From NCBI GenBank assembly GCA_000156115.1, contig DS995276.1:1191523-1255522 (forward strand): a stretch of DNA of 64,000 nucleotides, given 5' to 3'. Below the pieces are notes generated by a model. It was not told the DNA's origin and ran no database searches. It worked only from the letters and a program-made list of their open reading frames with translations. The DNA is from Rhodobacteraceae bacterium HTCC2083. Lineage in GTDB: Bacteria; Pseudomonadota; Alphaproteobacteria; Rhodobacterales; Rhodobacteraceae. A program made the position numbers and the translations under genes. Positions 44,627-54,245 of this stretch are shown here, piece by piece (position 1 is the stretch's first letter; each line of letters begins with the position of its first letter).

Positions 44627-45660
44627 TCCGTGCCCTTAGGGCATTACTATTCGCAGGGGGCGTTTTAATGAGTGCCTCTGCGCAGGCGGAAACCGTCTAC
44701 AGCATTCTCGATTTCAAAGGCCTTGATGGTTGGGCAGAAGATGATCATCAAGCGGCGCTTGATACGTTTCGCAACACATGTCGCGATATGAAAACACCCG
44801 ATTGGCAAACGTTATGTCGCACCGCAAATAATCAAAAGAATGCCCGAGCGTTCTTTGAATTGTTCTTTCGCCCATTGCTAATTGAAGATGGCAAAGACGC
44901 GATGTTCACCGGTTATTTTGAACCCGAACTCGACGGATCACGCAAGCGCACTGCACTCTACAAATATCCGATTTATACCATGCCGCGCGATGCTAAGACT
45001 GCGGGCCAATGGTACACGCGGCGACAAATTCTCGAAGACGGTGTGATGGACGGTCTCAACCTTGAAATTTGCTATGTCGATGATCCTGTTGAGCTGTTCT
45101 TTTTGCAAATTCAAGGATCAGGCCGCGTGCGTTTGCCGGATGGTAGCTTTCTGCGTGTTGGGTTTGGTGGGTCAAACCGCCACAATTACCGTTCGATAGG
45201 GCAGGAAATGGTGCGGCGAGGGATTTATGAGCCGCATCAGGTTTCTTCCGAAGTCATCAAAAATTGGGTACGACGTAATCCCAAAGAAGGCAAAGAACTG
45301 CTGTTTCACAATCCATCTTATGTATTCTTCCGCGAAGTAAGCGAAGTGCCTGCCGATAAAGGCCCGCTTGGTGCGATGAACCGCTCGATCACGACGATGC
45401 GATCTATCGCGGTTGATCCGAAATTCACACCTCTTGGCGCGCCCGTTTGGATTGAAAAGGATGGGAAAGCGCCCCTCCGTCGATTGATGATCGCGCAGGA
45501 CACTGGATCCGCGATTAAGGGTGCACAGCGAGCGGATGTGTTCTTTGGGACTGGCGATCAAGCGGGTAAAGAGGCGGGCCGGCTTCGTGATCCAGGCCGC
45601 ATGGTTGTGCTGATGCCTATCCAGCGCGCATACGCCTATTTGCCAGAGAACGTTCAGTAA
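44623..45660 (+). CDS. mltA: Membrane-bound lytic murein transglycosylase A (MltA)
   Basis: A 345-residue periplasmic lytic transglycosylase with a signal peptide (ALLFAGGVLMSASAQA). The MltA domain (FTGYFEPELDGS, QIQGSGRVRLPDG, NPSYVFFRE) and the 3D domain with the catalytic Asp (MIAQDTGSAIKGAQRADVFFGTG) are complete. No lipobox Cys follows the signal, so it may be soluble. It overlaps the Tim44-like gene and is followed after one base by the Smr gene. Confidence 0.95.
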   Translation: MIRALRALLFAGGVLMSASAQAETVYSILDFKGLDGWAEDDHQAALDTFRNTCRDMKTPDWQTLCRTANNQKNARAFFELFFRPLLIEDGKDAMFTGYFEPELDGSRKRTALYKYPIYTMPRDAKTAGQWYTRRQILEDGVMDGLNLEICYVDDPVELFFLQIQGSGRVRLPDGSFLRVGFGGSNRHNYRSIGQEMVRRGIYEPHQVSSEVIKNWVRRNPKEGKELLFHNPSYVFFREVSEVPADKGPLGAMNRSITTMRSIAVDPKFTPLGAPVWIEKDGKAPLRRLMIAQDTGSAIKGAQRADVFFGTGDQAGKEAGRLRDPGRMVVLMPIQRAYAYLPENVQ

Positions 45661-45661
45661 G

Positions 45662-46249
45662 ATGTCGCGCCGCCGTGTGAAGCCGGACGAGCTTGATCTA
45701 TGGAATCAAGTAGCAAGCACGACAGAACGCCTTGCCCCACTGCGGCGTAGCTTGATCGTTGACGCGCCTTTGCAAGAGGCCCCGAAAAAGCGCGAAGCAA
45801 AGCCGATTGCACCTTTCTCTTTGGGAGCTTTGCCAACGTCCACCCGCGAAATGCGGGATGTATTGCCTGCGCTCAGTGAGCGTTTGCGCAGCGCGCCTGT
45901 CAAGATGGACGCGAAATCCTATAAGACGATGCAGCGCGGCAAGCTCAAACCTGAAGGTCGTATTGACCTGCACGGAATGACTGTTGCACAGGCGCATCCG
46001 GCACTGATCTCTTTCATTATGACTGCGCAAGCGAATGGCAGACGCCTTGTTTTGGTGATTACTGGCAAAGGTGGCAAGCGCGAGGAGTTGGGAGCAATTG
46101 CGCCGCAACGCATGGGCGCGCTTAAGCGGCAAGTGCCGATTTGGCTAACGATGGCCCCTGTCTCGTCAGCGGTTTTGCAGGTGACCGAAAGCCATATCAA
46201 ACATGGTGGCGCGGGAGCATACTACGTCTATTTACGCCGTGCTCGGTAA
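45662..46249 (+). CDS. Smr/MutS2-C-domain protein
   Basis: A 195-residue protein with a basic N-terminus (SRRRVKPDELDLW) and a C-terminal Smr domain (RIDLHGMTVAQAHPALISFI ... LVLVITGKGG ... HGGAGAYYVYLRR). Smr domains can nick DNA or cleave RNA, for example on stalled ribosomes. It ends the Tim44-mltA-smr run and overlaps the convergent MFS gene by 18 bases. Confidence 0.92.
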   Translation: MSRRRVKPDELDLWNQVASTTERLAPLRRSLIVDAPLQEAPKKREAKPIAPFSLGALPTSTREMRDVLPALSERLRSAPVKMDAKSYKTMQRGKLKPEGRIDLHGMTVAQAHPALISFIMTAQANGRRLVLVITGKGGKREELGAIAPQRMGALKRQVPIWLTMAPVSSAVLQVTESHIKHGGAGAYYVYLRRAR

Positions 46250-47452
46250 TGACTTTTGCGCGTTTGAGACGCCGATCCAGATCGAAATTGACGCGAGCAC
46301 AAAGTAGATAGCGACCCATGCGTATTGAGCTTCGAGCCCAATGCCAAAGTCGATCAGAATACCTGTCAGCCCTGGTCCAATCGCAGAGCCAAGCACCATG
46401 ACAGCAGCCGCAATCGCCTTGATCGCGCCTAGGTGTGCGGTGCCGTAAAACTCTGCCCAAAAGGCGGCAATCAATGTCGTTTGCGCGCCAGCGGTGAGTG
46501 CGAGGAAAAAGAATCCCCAGCCAAGTCCTAAGATGTGAGTCGAAAATATTGCAAAGGCCGCGACCATAGGAAGTTGGTGATAGGGCAGCAAACGCGGGGT
46601 GCCAAAACGATCGACAAGCATCCCCGTTAAGATCATCGCTATTACAATCATTGCGGTGAAAAACGGGAAGTAACTAACCATCTGCATCGTGCTGATTCCA
46701 ATGACCGACGCATAATGCACCTGATGGAAAAAGAACGCCGTGCTGAACGCCGACGGCCCAAGGATCGCAGGGACCATCAGCCAAAAGAGCGGATGTTTGA
46801 GCATCTCATTTCGGCTCCAATGCCGCCCATTCATCCCGAGGCTTTCGCTGCTTTCAGTCATCGACGCGGGCGTGCGTTCTTTGGATAAAAGCATCATGAG
46901 AATTGGAATGCCGATCAGTGAAATACCAGCGCAGAGCAGCCAGATCACATGCCAATCAAGAAACGCCATCAGCGCGACAACGGCGATTGGAAGGAAGGCT
47001 TGCCCGATAGAAAACCCTAGAGCGGAAATCGACAAAGCGCGCCCGCGAGTCGCAACAAACCAGCGTGCCATCGCGACGGCGGCGATGTGGCTCATCATTC
47101 CTTGCCCGGTCAGGCGCAACGCGAAAATTACGAACGGGAGTGCCCAAAGCCATGGGTTTAACGCCATCGCGACGCAGGCTAGCGCTAGGGCGAGTAAGCT
47201 AAGCACACCTAAGGTGCGCACGCGAAAGACGTCTGCTTGTCGCCCTGCCCAGACCATCACTATTGCCGAAGCCGTCGTGCCGGCAGTGTACATCGAGCCC
47301 CATCCGCCATGGCTTAGTTCGAATACGCTTTGAATATCATCGGCGAACAGAGCGATGAAAAAGGTTTGCCCAAAGCTAGACAAACAGGTCAGCAGAATGC
47401 CAGCTGTTAGCCATCTTGCGTTATTTTGCAGATAGTCGCTAAGCGTGCTCAC
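46232..47452 (-). CDS. MFS transporter
   Basis: A 406-residue inner-membrane protein with about 12 helices. The MFS-type loop after helix 2 appears as VWAGRQADVFRVRTLG (GxxxDxxxRR-like). The pattern resembles monocarboxylate/oxalate-type symporters of the NarK-OFA breadth, but the substrate cannot be predicted. It lies 6 bases after hslU on the same strand and overlaps the Smr gene at its 3' end. Confidence 0.85.
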   Translation of the reverse strand: MSTLSDYLQNNARWLTAGILLTCLSSFGQTFFIALFADDIQSVFELSHGGWGSMYTAGTTASAIVMVWAGRQADVFRVRTLGVLSLLALALACVAMALNPWLWALPFVIFALRLTGQGMMSHIAAVAMARWFVATRGRALSISALGFSIGQAFLPIAVVALMAFLDWHVIWLLCAGISLIGIPILMMLLSKERTPASMTESSESLGMNGRHWSRNEMLKHPLFWLMVPAILGPSAFSTAFFFHQVHYASVIGISTMQMVSYFPFFTAMIVIAMILTGMLVDRFGTPRLLPYHQLPMVAAFAIFSTHILGLGWGFFFLALTAGAQTTLIAAFWAEFYGTAHLGAIKAIAAAVMVLGSAIGPGLTGILIDFGIGLEAQYAWVAIYFVLASISIWIGVSNAQKSLPSTA

Positions 47453-47458
47453 GCGAAA

Positions 47459-48766
47459 TTACAAAACATAGCGGGAGACGTCTGTAGATCGGGAAAGTTC
47501 ACCCAAATAAGTCTCTACAAAGGCGGAATCAACTGAAATTTCTTCGCCGCCACGATCTGGCGCGGTGAAAGACAATTCTTCGAACACACGCTCAAGCACC
47601 GTATACAAACGTCGTGCACCGATGTTCTCGACGCTTTGATTAACCTCTGCCGCGATCTTTGCCAGCGCGGCAATACCATCATCTGTAAAGGACACGATCA
47701 CTTCTTCGGTTTGCATCAACGCTGTATATTGGCGCGTCAGAGCGTTGTCTGTTTCTGTCAGAATGCGAACAAAATCTTCTTCTGTCAGCGCGCGCAATTC
47801 AACGCGGATCGGCAAGCGACCCTGAAGTTCGGGCAACAGATCTGACGGCTTGGCGATATGAAATGCACCAGATGCGATAAACAGGATATGATCAGTTTTC
47901 ACAGGGCCATGCTTGGTGCTGACGACTGTGCCTTCTATCAAAGGAAGTAAATCACGCTGCACACCTTCGCGTGATACATCACCGCCGCGAGCATCCGCGC
48001 GGGTGCAGACTTTGTCGATCTCATCAAGGAAGACGATGCCATTCTGCTCCACCGCCTCCAAAGCAGCACGCGTCACGCTTTCATCATCAAGCAGTTTGTC
48101 AGCTTCATCGCCAATCAGCACATCGTAGCTTTCCGAAACGGTCATCTTCTTGCGCGTCGTGCGTCCGCCCATGGCTTTGCCAAACAGATCACCAATGTTC
48201 ATCATGCCCATGTTAGAACCTGGTTGTCCTGGAATTTCGAAACCCGACATGGGGTTGGAGGTATCCGCGATTTCTAACTCGATCACTGTGTTATCCAGAT
48301 CGCCAGAGCGCAGCTTTTTGCGGAACATCTCACGGGTTGCATCACGCGCACCTTCGCCTGCAATCGCTTCGATCACGCGCTCCTCCGCAGCGGCTTCTGC
48401 TTTGGACTTCACATCCTCGCGCATGTACTCGCGTGTTTCGCTAATCGCATTTTCAACCAAGTCACGAACGATCTGCTCCACATCGCGGCCCACGTAACCG
48501 ACTTCGGTGAATTTTGTCGCTTCGACCTTGATGAACGGTGCGCGCGCGAGTTTGGCGAGGCGGCGAGAGATTTCAGTCTTACCCACACCAGTTGGCCCAA
48601 TCATAAGAATATTCTTGGGATAAACCTCGTCACGTAGATCGTCTGCCAATTGCTTGCGCCGCCAACGGTTGCGCAGCGCGACTGCGACAGCACGTTTGGC
48701 ATCGTTCTGGCCGATGATAAAACGATCCAGCTCGGACACGATTTCGCGGGGGGTGAGGTCGGTCAT
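47459..48766 (-). CDS. hslU: HslU, ATPase of the HslUV protease
   Basis: A 435-residue AAA+ unfoldase. The start [20 protein letters not shown], Walker [18 protein letters not shown], the pore motif VGYVGRDVE and Walker [13 protein letters not shown] are present, with the I domain between. It unfolds proteins into HslV. The ATG at 48766 is the family start; a longer frame runs into the upstream gene. Its start overlaps the stop of a membrane protein gene by 4 bases, not hslV directly. Confidence 0.97.
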   Translation of the reverse strand: MTDLTPREIVSELDRFIIGQNDAKRAVAVALRNRWRRKQLADDLRDEVYPKNILMIGPTGVGKTEISRRLAKLARAPFIKVEATKFTEVGYVGRDVEQIVRDLVENAISETREYMREDVKSKAEAAAEERVIEAIAGEGARDATREMFRKKLRSGDLDNTVIELEIADTSNPMSGFEIPGQPGSNMGMMNIGDLFGKAMGGRTTRKKMTVSESYDVLIGDEADKLLDDESVTRAALEAVEQNGIVFLDEIDKVCTRADARGGDVSREGVQRDLLPLIEGTVVSTKHGPVKTDHILFIASGAFHIAKPSDLLPELQGRLPIRVELRALTEEDFVRILTETDNALTRQYTALMQTEEVIVSFTDDGIAALAKIAAEVNQSVENIGARRLYTVLERVFEELSFTAPDRGGEEISVDSAFVETYLGELSRSTDVSRYVL

Positions 48767-49833
48767 AGTGAAGTCTCCGTCAGGCCCCATGGGGGTAGTT
48801 TGTCTTTGCCGGGAAAGCCGGGCAATGCATCCATGATGCGTGCGCGCAGCCCTTCCCATTTTGCGCCCAGCAGGACGAGTCCTAGGCCAAGAATAAGGAT
48901 AACAATCGCTGCATTTCCTTCAAGTACGGTGATTGCAATCGCCACGATGTAACCGATGCCAGCCACTAGAAAGCTACGGCGATCAATAATCATCGCAAAG
49001 AGGGCCATGGCAGCAAGGAAGGCAAGTAGGATAATTTGCGCCGTGATTGTTCCGTTCTCAAAAAGCGTCAGTGCGATGGTGTTCACAATCGCTGGGGCTG
49101 CAATCACATGCAGCCAGAACCCAGCAGACGCACGGCGTGTCACGCGATGTGGATCGGACATGTCGAAACGCAAAGCGATGCCGAGGCCGATGAGGCCCAA
49201 GATAATCGTGATATAAGCGTATGGACCATCATTCGTGAGCATAAAGAAATCGTTAAAGCTGGGAGTGTTAACACCACCTTGTACGACAAGCGCGCCGATG
49301 CCGACGAACACACCGAGTGCGATGAAAAACACCGTGATGGGAATGCGGAACACAGCGTAAAACGCGACAAGAAGAAGGGCAGAAAGGCTCACCGCGAAAG
49401 CGACCAACGATGCGCCCGCGAAGCCAAACAGATTGGAGAGGCTTGCGCCGACTTGCAAACCACTCAACGCCATCAAGATAACCAGCATGATTGAAGGAGC
49501 CACCATGCGGCGTTGCAAAGTGAAATAAGTTGCGAGGAAATAGGTGACGACAATGGAAATAACACCGTAGATTAGCGTACTAAGATTTGCATCATCAGAC
49601 AGGAAAATGTTGATCCCTGTCAGTCCCATCCATCCAGAATACAAAATGATGAGGCCGATAACGATAAACACTTCGTTAAAGCCGCGAAACAACTCGAACG
49701 GTTCATCGAGACCATCCATATTTTCACGTGTTCCACGACGACTATCAGCCAGCGCCATCAAGGATGCAGCCTGCGGTTCTGTCAAAATATTGGACGCAAC
49801 AGCGGCACGAATATCGTCTTTATCAAGGCTCAT
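48763..49833 (-). CDS. Polytopic membrane protein between hslV and hslU (DUF2157-like)
   Basis: A 356-residue protein: a soluble N-terminus of about 70 residues ([27 protein letters not shown]) followed by about ten hydrophobic helices, closing with a short cytoplasmic tail. The N-terminal helix-turn segment that scans for I/LxxxQ and the following membrane block resemble DUF2157 proteins, whose function is unknown. It overlaps hslV upstream and hslU downstream by 4 bases each, so it is translationally coupled inside the protease operon. The ATG at 49833 is chosen over a longer frame that runs into hslV. Confidence 0.82.
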   Translation of the reverse strand: MSLDKDDIRAAVASNILTEPQAASLMALADSRRGTRENMDGLDEPFELFRGFNEVFIVIGLIILYSGWMGLTGINIFLSDDANLSTLIYGVISIVVTYFLATYFTLQRRMVAPSIMLVILMALSGLQVGASLSNLFGFAGASLVAFAVSLSALLLVAFYAVFRIPITVFFIALGVFVGIGALVVQGGVNTPSFNDFFMLTNDGPYAYITIILGLIGLGIALRFDMSDPHRVTRRASAGFWLHVIAAPAIVNTIALTLFENGTITAQIILLAFLAAMALFAMIIDRRSFLVAGIGYIVAIAITVLEGNAAIVILILGLGLVLLGAKWEGLRARIMDALPGFPGKDKLPPWGLTETSL

Positions 49834-50387
49834 GCTTTGATCGTTTCTACGGTGAGTTTGCCGTTGGTGTAGACGCAAATGTCAGACGCAATCGCCATCG
49901 CTTTGCGCGCGATCTCTTCGGCAGTGCCATCCCCCTCCATCAAGCCACGCGCAGCGGCGAGGGCGAAGTTACCGCCAGAACCGATAGCTGTGACATCATG
50001 CTCTGGTTCTAAAACATCGCCAGCACCAGTGATCACGAACAGATCTTTGCCATCCGTTACAATCAACATCGCTTCCAGTTTTTGTAGATACTTATCCGTG
50101 CGCCAGTCCTTGGCGAGCTCAACAGAGGCGCGCGCAAGTTGACCGGGGGTCGCTTCCAGCTTCGCTTCGAGCCGTTCCAACAAAGTAAACGCATCGGCGG
50201 TAGAACCAGCAAACCCACACACAACATCGTATCCACCAGGGGATAAACGGCGCACTTTCTTCGCCGTTCCCTTGATCACCGTTTGCCCGAGAGAGACCTG
50301 ACCATCGCCCGCAATAACCACCTCGCCGCCTTTGCGAACGCCGATAATCGTTGTGCCGTGCCAGCCGGGAAATTCATTGCTGCTCAT
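49830..50387 (-). CDS. hslV: HslV, peptidase of the HslUV protease
   Basis: A 185-residue proteasome-like peptidase. The N-terminal Thr nucleophile would be exposed in [12 protein letters not shown] (Thr12) after removal of the propeptide. [11 protein letters not shown], the [13 protein letters not shown] region and [14 protein letters not shown] are typical. The frame continues upstream to 50495, but the family starts at [11 protein letters not shown] (ATG 50387). It is followed by the membrane protein gene with a 4-base overlap. Confidence 0.97.
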   Translation of the reverse strand: MSSNEFPGWHGTTIIGVRKGGEVVIAGDGQVSLGQTVIKGTAKKVRRLSPGGYDVVCGFAGSTADAFTLLERLEAKLEATPGQLARASVELAKDWRTDKYLQKLEAMLIVTDGKDLFVITGAGDVLEPEHDVTAIGSGGNFALAAARGLMEGDGTAEEIARKAMAIASDICVYTNGKLTVETIKA

Positions 50388-50462
50388 GCGCTCTCTCCAT
50401 CTTTGTTGGTCTCTATATGGCGAGGCGAGCAGGGCGGTGCAAGAAAGCAGCCTAAAAAAGCA

Positions 50463-50489
50463 AAAGGGCGCACTGCTGGTACGCCCCTT
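50463..50489 (-). terminator. Intrinsic terminator downstream of trxA
   Basis: On the minus strand the stem AAGGGGCG/CGCCCTTT (one G-T pair) with an 11-base loop is followed by TGCTTTTTTAG. It lies 20 bases after the trxA stop and 76 bases before the hslV start, separating the two transcripts. Confidence 0.8.
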
Positions 50490-50509
50490 CCTCAACCTAT
50501 CAACGCGAT

Positions 50510-50830
50510 TTAGATCGCGTCGTCGATCCAGCTTTGCAACGCTGCTTTTGGTGCTGCGCCCGCTCGGTTGGAAACAACTTCGCCGTCTTTGAAGATGAAC
50601 AAAGCAGGAATGCCACGCACGCCCATAGCCGCTGCGGAGTTTGGGTTGCTGTCGACATCGACTTTCACAACCTTAACCTTATCCCCGTATTCAGCGGACA
50701 ATTCTTCCAGCGCTGGGCCGATTTGTTTGCAAGGACCACACCATTCTGCCCAAAAGTCGACAACGACTGGAACGGAGGAATTTTTGACTTCTGCGTCAAA
50801 TGTGGCGTCGGTTACGGCTACTGTGGCCAT
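50510..50830 (-). CDS. trxA: Thioredoxin
   Basis: A 106-residue thioredoxin with active site WCGPC in [16 protein letters not shown] and the cis-Pro motif GIPALFIF. It reduces cytosolic disulfides. AGGAG before the ATG at 50830 fixes the start; the longer frame extends into the addA end. It lies 46 bases after addA and has its own terminator. Confidence 0.97.
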   Translation of the reverse strand: MATVAVTDATFDAEVKNSSVPVVVDFWAEWCGPCKQIGPALEELSAEYGDKVKVVKVDVDSNPNSAAAMGVRGIPALFIFKDGEVVSNRAGAAPKAALQSWIDDAI

Positions 50831-50876
50831 GGGAGCATCTCCTAAGGAATATCGCGATAAATCTTCGGTTGCGAAC

Positions 50877-53800
50877 CTAGGTATTGGGGGTCGCGCCGTC
50901 AAGGAGCATAGATGCACCCGCTCTGCGCATTGCTGCATCAACATGGCTCGCGGGCAATTCCATCAAGCTTGCGTTGCGGGTCCAGATAATGGCGGTGCGA
51001 ATGTGATGCGTCGGATAAACTTGTCGCAAAGCAGATCTATAGGCCCCCATCTGCCGTAAAAGACCTTCGGGGCAAAGGCCCGCACCGGCAGGGACCGCAG
51101 TGTTGGTTTTAAAATCAATTGCCCAAACGTCGGTGTCGTTCACGATAAGGCGATCAATGATACCGTGAATGGGTTTGTTCGAAAGGTTTGGCAAAGTGGC
51201 GGTGATTGGCACCTCAGACATCGTACCATGGTCGAAGATGAAAGATAGGTTAGGGGCGGTGATTACCTTTGTTGCTTCAACGATAAGGTCGTTAAGGTAG
51301 GGTGTGTCGGGAAGCAGCGCTTCAGCGATGGTGTCCCACTTATCGACGGGCGTTTGCGAGAAATGTTCGAGAAGTAAATGCACCTGCGTCCCGCGCATTT
51401 TTGCGGCTTCTTCATCCAAACCGGTTTCGCTTGGCAGCGCCTTTGCACCACCAAGGTTTGATGGGCTGATCGTCGTTTCACTGGGTACGGTTATTGAAAT
51501 AGCTTCGCGAAACAGTGGGTCCAATTCGATCGATTGTGCGAGCGGCGCTTGCTTAGGAGTCTCTTCAACATCGCCCCAAGGTACAGGCTCAATGCGCAGA
51601 CCTTTGCCAAAGGCAAAGTCATATTCCACATGCGGACGCTCGCGCGCAGCGGCACTCACAAGGCCGTACCAGCTTTCATCGTCAGTCTTGCCAAGGTCAC
51701 CCGCCGCTCCCAAAATCAACCATTTCTCAGCGCGAGTCATCGCCACATACAACAGGCGCATCCGCTCTTCCGCTTGACGCTCTTCGCGTTGTGCTTTGGC
51801 GGTCTTTATAATGTCGGGCGCATCTTCATTGCGCACGCTCCACCCCACTAGATCATCCATTTTGATCAAGGAACCACCACCGGGGCTTTTACGTTTTTGC
51901 GTCTCCGGCATGATCACAATCGGTGCTTCTAGACCTTTTGCACCATGTACCGTCATTACCCGTATTTCGTCTCTATCTTGGCTAAGTTGGCGCTTTATCG
52001 TCAGGTCATCGCTTTCCATCCACGTAAGAAACCCGGTCAGCGAAGGAATGCGGGAGCGCTCGAACGACAGCGCCTGAGCAAGGAGTGCGTCAATTCCGTC
52101 TTCCGCCTCTCGCCCAAGACGACCAACGAAATGACGACGTCCATTATGGCGCGTCAAAACGCGTTCAATCAGATCATACGGACGAAGAAAATCTGCCTGC
52201 TTGCGCAAATCTTCAAGTATGTGAAGCACATCGGAATGCATGTTCTTTCGCGAGCGCAATTCTTGCCATAAGAAACGTCCACTGCGATCATGGGCAAGAT
52301 CGAAAAGCCGCTTTTCGCTCCACCCAAACAGCGGAGATTTTAAGACAACGGCGAGGGAATAATCATCCTCGGGCGTCGCTAGAAAACTTAACAAAGCTTG
52401 CAAGTCGCGCACTGCCATTTCAGCACCAACTTTCAGGCGATCTGCGCCAGCAATCGGCAGGCCTTTGGTTTTGCACGCACGAATGATTTCTTCGAACAGA
52501 TCAGATCGACGTTGAACAAGGATCAAAACATCGCCTGCGCGCACTTTGCGAAAGATCCCTTTGTCAAAAAGGGCCTCGCCCATAGGTCCGGTCATGCGCG
52601 CAATTTCATCTGCGATGCGGTGCGCCATCAGGACGGTTTCATCGTTCTCACCCAGCTTATCGACCGTGTCTGACCAGTCGCCGCCATCGAGTTTTTCAGC
52701 CTTTGGAATGGCGGGCCAAATATCGACGCGACCAGGTGGGCCACCTTCAAACGCAAGATGATTGGAACCGCTAAAACCAGCGGTGGGGTGGTCTTCAAAC
52801 ACTTTATCAACCAACTCCAAAATACACTGGGAAGAGCGGAAAGAGTAATGTAACTCAGCAGGAACCAAGGGAGAATTGGTGGGGCGTAGTCGCACGTCAA
52901 ACTCGCTGCGCATGCGGTCAAACTCACGCGGATCAGCGCCTTGGAACGAATAAATCGACTGCTTTTTATCACCGACAACAAAGATCGTCCGCGGCACCTC
53001 ACCTCGTGCGCCATCACCTGCTGTAATTTCGGAGGTCAGCCGTTCAATCACATCCCATTGCGTCGGGCTGGTGTCTTGGGCTTCGTCCACCAGAATATGA
53101 TCGATGCCGCCGTCTAGTTTATAGAGGACCCATTGCGCCATCTCAGAATTGGCGAGAAGATCGCGTGTTTTCAGGATGAGATCGTCAAAATCAAGCCATC
53201 CGCGCGCCTGTTTGCTTGCCTCATAGCGTGTTAGGAAAGCGGCAGCGAAACGGTTGAGGTGCAGCGTTTTCTGAACCGCCGCAAGCTTTAGGCGTGAGCC
53301 GCGCGCGGCCTCAACGCGAAAGATCCAAGCATCAAGCGCATCCTGATATGCGACGAAATCCTTTTGCACGCCTTTCGCTGGGATCTTCCCGACCTTGGCG
53401 CTACCATCTTTCTTAAGGAGAAAGGCATCTTCCAAAATTGGCAAAGCGCTCGCATCAAGTGCCGTGATCGTGGTTAACTTTGCAGCCATCTTCACGTCCG
53501 TCACGCTCGATGTGTTAAGCACGTTGACGAGTGCTGACAGCAGATCTGCCTCACCGCCCATAAAGACGGAGGCGGCAATTTGCTCTTCGCTCATCAAGGG
53601 GTCGAGATCATAGGCGGCAAATACTGCATCGTCGGTTGGTGGCGCGATCAATGCAATGCGTTGCCCAACAATCTCACCACTGAGTTCGGTCAGATCATAG
53701 GCGCCCGTTATTGTCGCAAGATTCATGATCAACGTCGCATCTTCGCCGGACGCCATGTCTTCGATCAACTCCTCGCGCAGCAATTCGGCGGCGCGCTCTT

Positions 53801-54245
53801 CCATTTCAGCAAACTGCGGACTGACATTTGCCTCTAGCGGAAAGCGCCGCAAAACGGTGGAGCAGAAGGAGTGGATCGTTTGGATCTTCAAGCCACCGGG
53901 TGCTTCGATTGCAGCCGCAAAAAGCGTGCGGGCCATGCGGAGTGCGTTTTTGTCAATCCCACCCTCTTCGCCTAATTCGCGAAGCGCCTCACGCAATGCG
54001 CTGTTCTCAAGCATTGCCCACTCACCAAGGCGTTTGAACAAGCGGTTCTGCATTTCTGCGGCAGCGGCTTTGGTGTAGGTCAAACACAAAATGCGTTCCG
54101 GTGGAACTTGGGCGAGCAACAGGCGCGCGACGCGATCCGTCAACACGCGAGTTTTGCCGGAACCCGCATTGGCGGATAGCCACGTGGACATGCGTGGGCG
54201 CGCGGCATCGACTTGGGCTTGGGACGCGTCATTCCGTGCGTTCAT
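50877..54245 (-). CDS. addA: AddA, helicase-nuclease for double-strand break repair
   Basis: A 1122-residue UvrD-type helicase with a C-terminal RecB-like nuclease. Motif I is [19 protein letters not shown], motif [11 protein letters not shown], motif [14 protein letters not shown]; the nuclease has [19 protein letters not shown]. It is the alphaproteobacterial AddA subfamily by its start and length. With AddB it processes broken ends for RecA loading. Its start overlaps the addB stop by 4 bases. Confidence 0.95.
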   Translation of the reverse strand: MNARNDASQAQVDAARPRMSTWLSANAGSGKTRVLTDRVARLLLAQVPPERILCLTYTKAAAAEMQNRLFKRLGEWAMLENSALREALRELGEEGGIDKNALRMARTLFAAAIEAPGGLKIQTIHSFCSTVLRRFPLEANVSPQFAEMEERAAELLREELIEDMASGEDATLIMNLATITGAYDLTELSGEIVGQRIALIAPPTDDAVFAAYDLDPLMSEEQIAASVFMGGEADLLSALVNVLNTSSVTDVKMAAKLTTITALDASALPILEDAFLLKKDGSAKVGKIPAKGVQKDFVAYQDALDAWIFRVEAARGSRLKLAAVQKTLHLNRFAAAFLTRYEASKQARGWLDFDDLILKTRDLLANSEMAQWVLYKLDGGIDHILVDEAQDTSPTQWDVIERLTSEITAGDGARGEVPRTIFVVGDKKQSIYSFQGADPREFDRMRSEFDVRLRPTNSPLVPAELHYSFRSSQCILELVDKVFEDHPTAGFSGSNHLAFEGGPPGRVDIWPAIPKAEKLDGGDWSDTVDKLGENDETVLMAHRIADEIARMTGPMGEALFDKGIFRKVRAGDVLILVQRRSDLFEEIIRACKTKGLPIAGADRLKVGAEMAVRDLQALLSFLATPEDDYSLAVVLKSPLFGWSEKRLFDLAHDRSGRFLWQELRSRKNMHSDVLHILEDLRKQADFLRPYDLIERVLTRHNGRRHFVGRLGREAEDGIDALLAQALSFERSRIPSLTGFLTWMESDDLTIKRQLSQDRDEIRVMTVHGAKGLEAPIVIMPETQKRKSPGGGSLIKMDDLVGWSVRNEDAPDIIKTAKAQREERQAEERMRLLYVAMTRAEKWLILGAAGDLGKTDDESWYGLVSAAARERPHVEYDFAFGKGLRIEPVPWGDVEETPKQAPLAQSIELDPLFREAISITVPSETTISPSNLGGAKALPSETGLDEEAAKMRGTQVHLLLEHFSQTPVDKWDTIAEALLPDTPYLNDLIVEATKVITAPNLSFIFDHGTMSEVPITATLPNLSNKPIHGIIDRLIVNDTDVWAIDFKTNTAVPAGAGLCPEGLLRQMGAYRSALRQVYPTHHIRTAIIWTRNASLMELPASHVDAAMRRAGASMLLDGATPNT

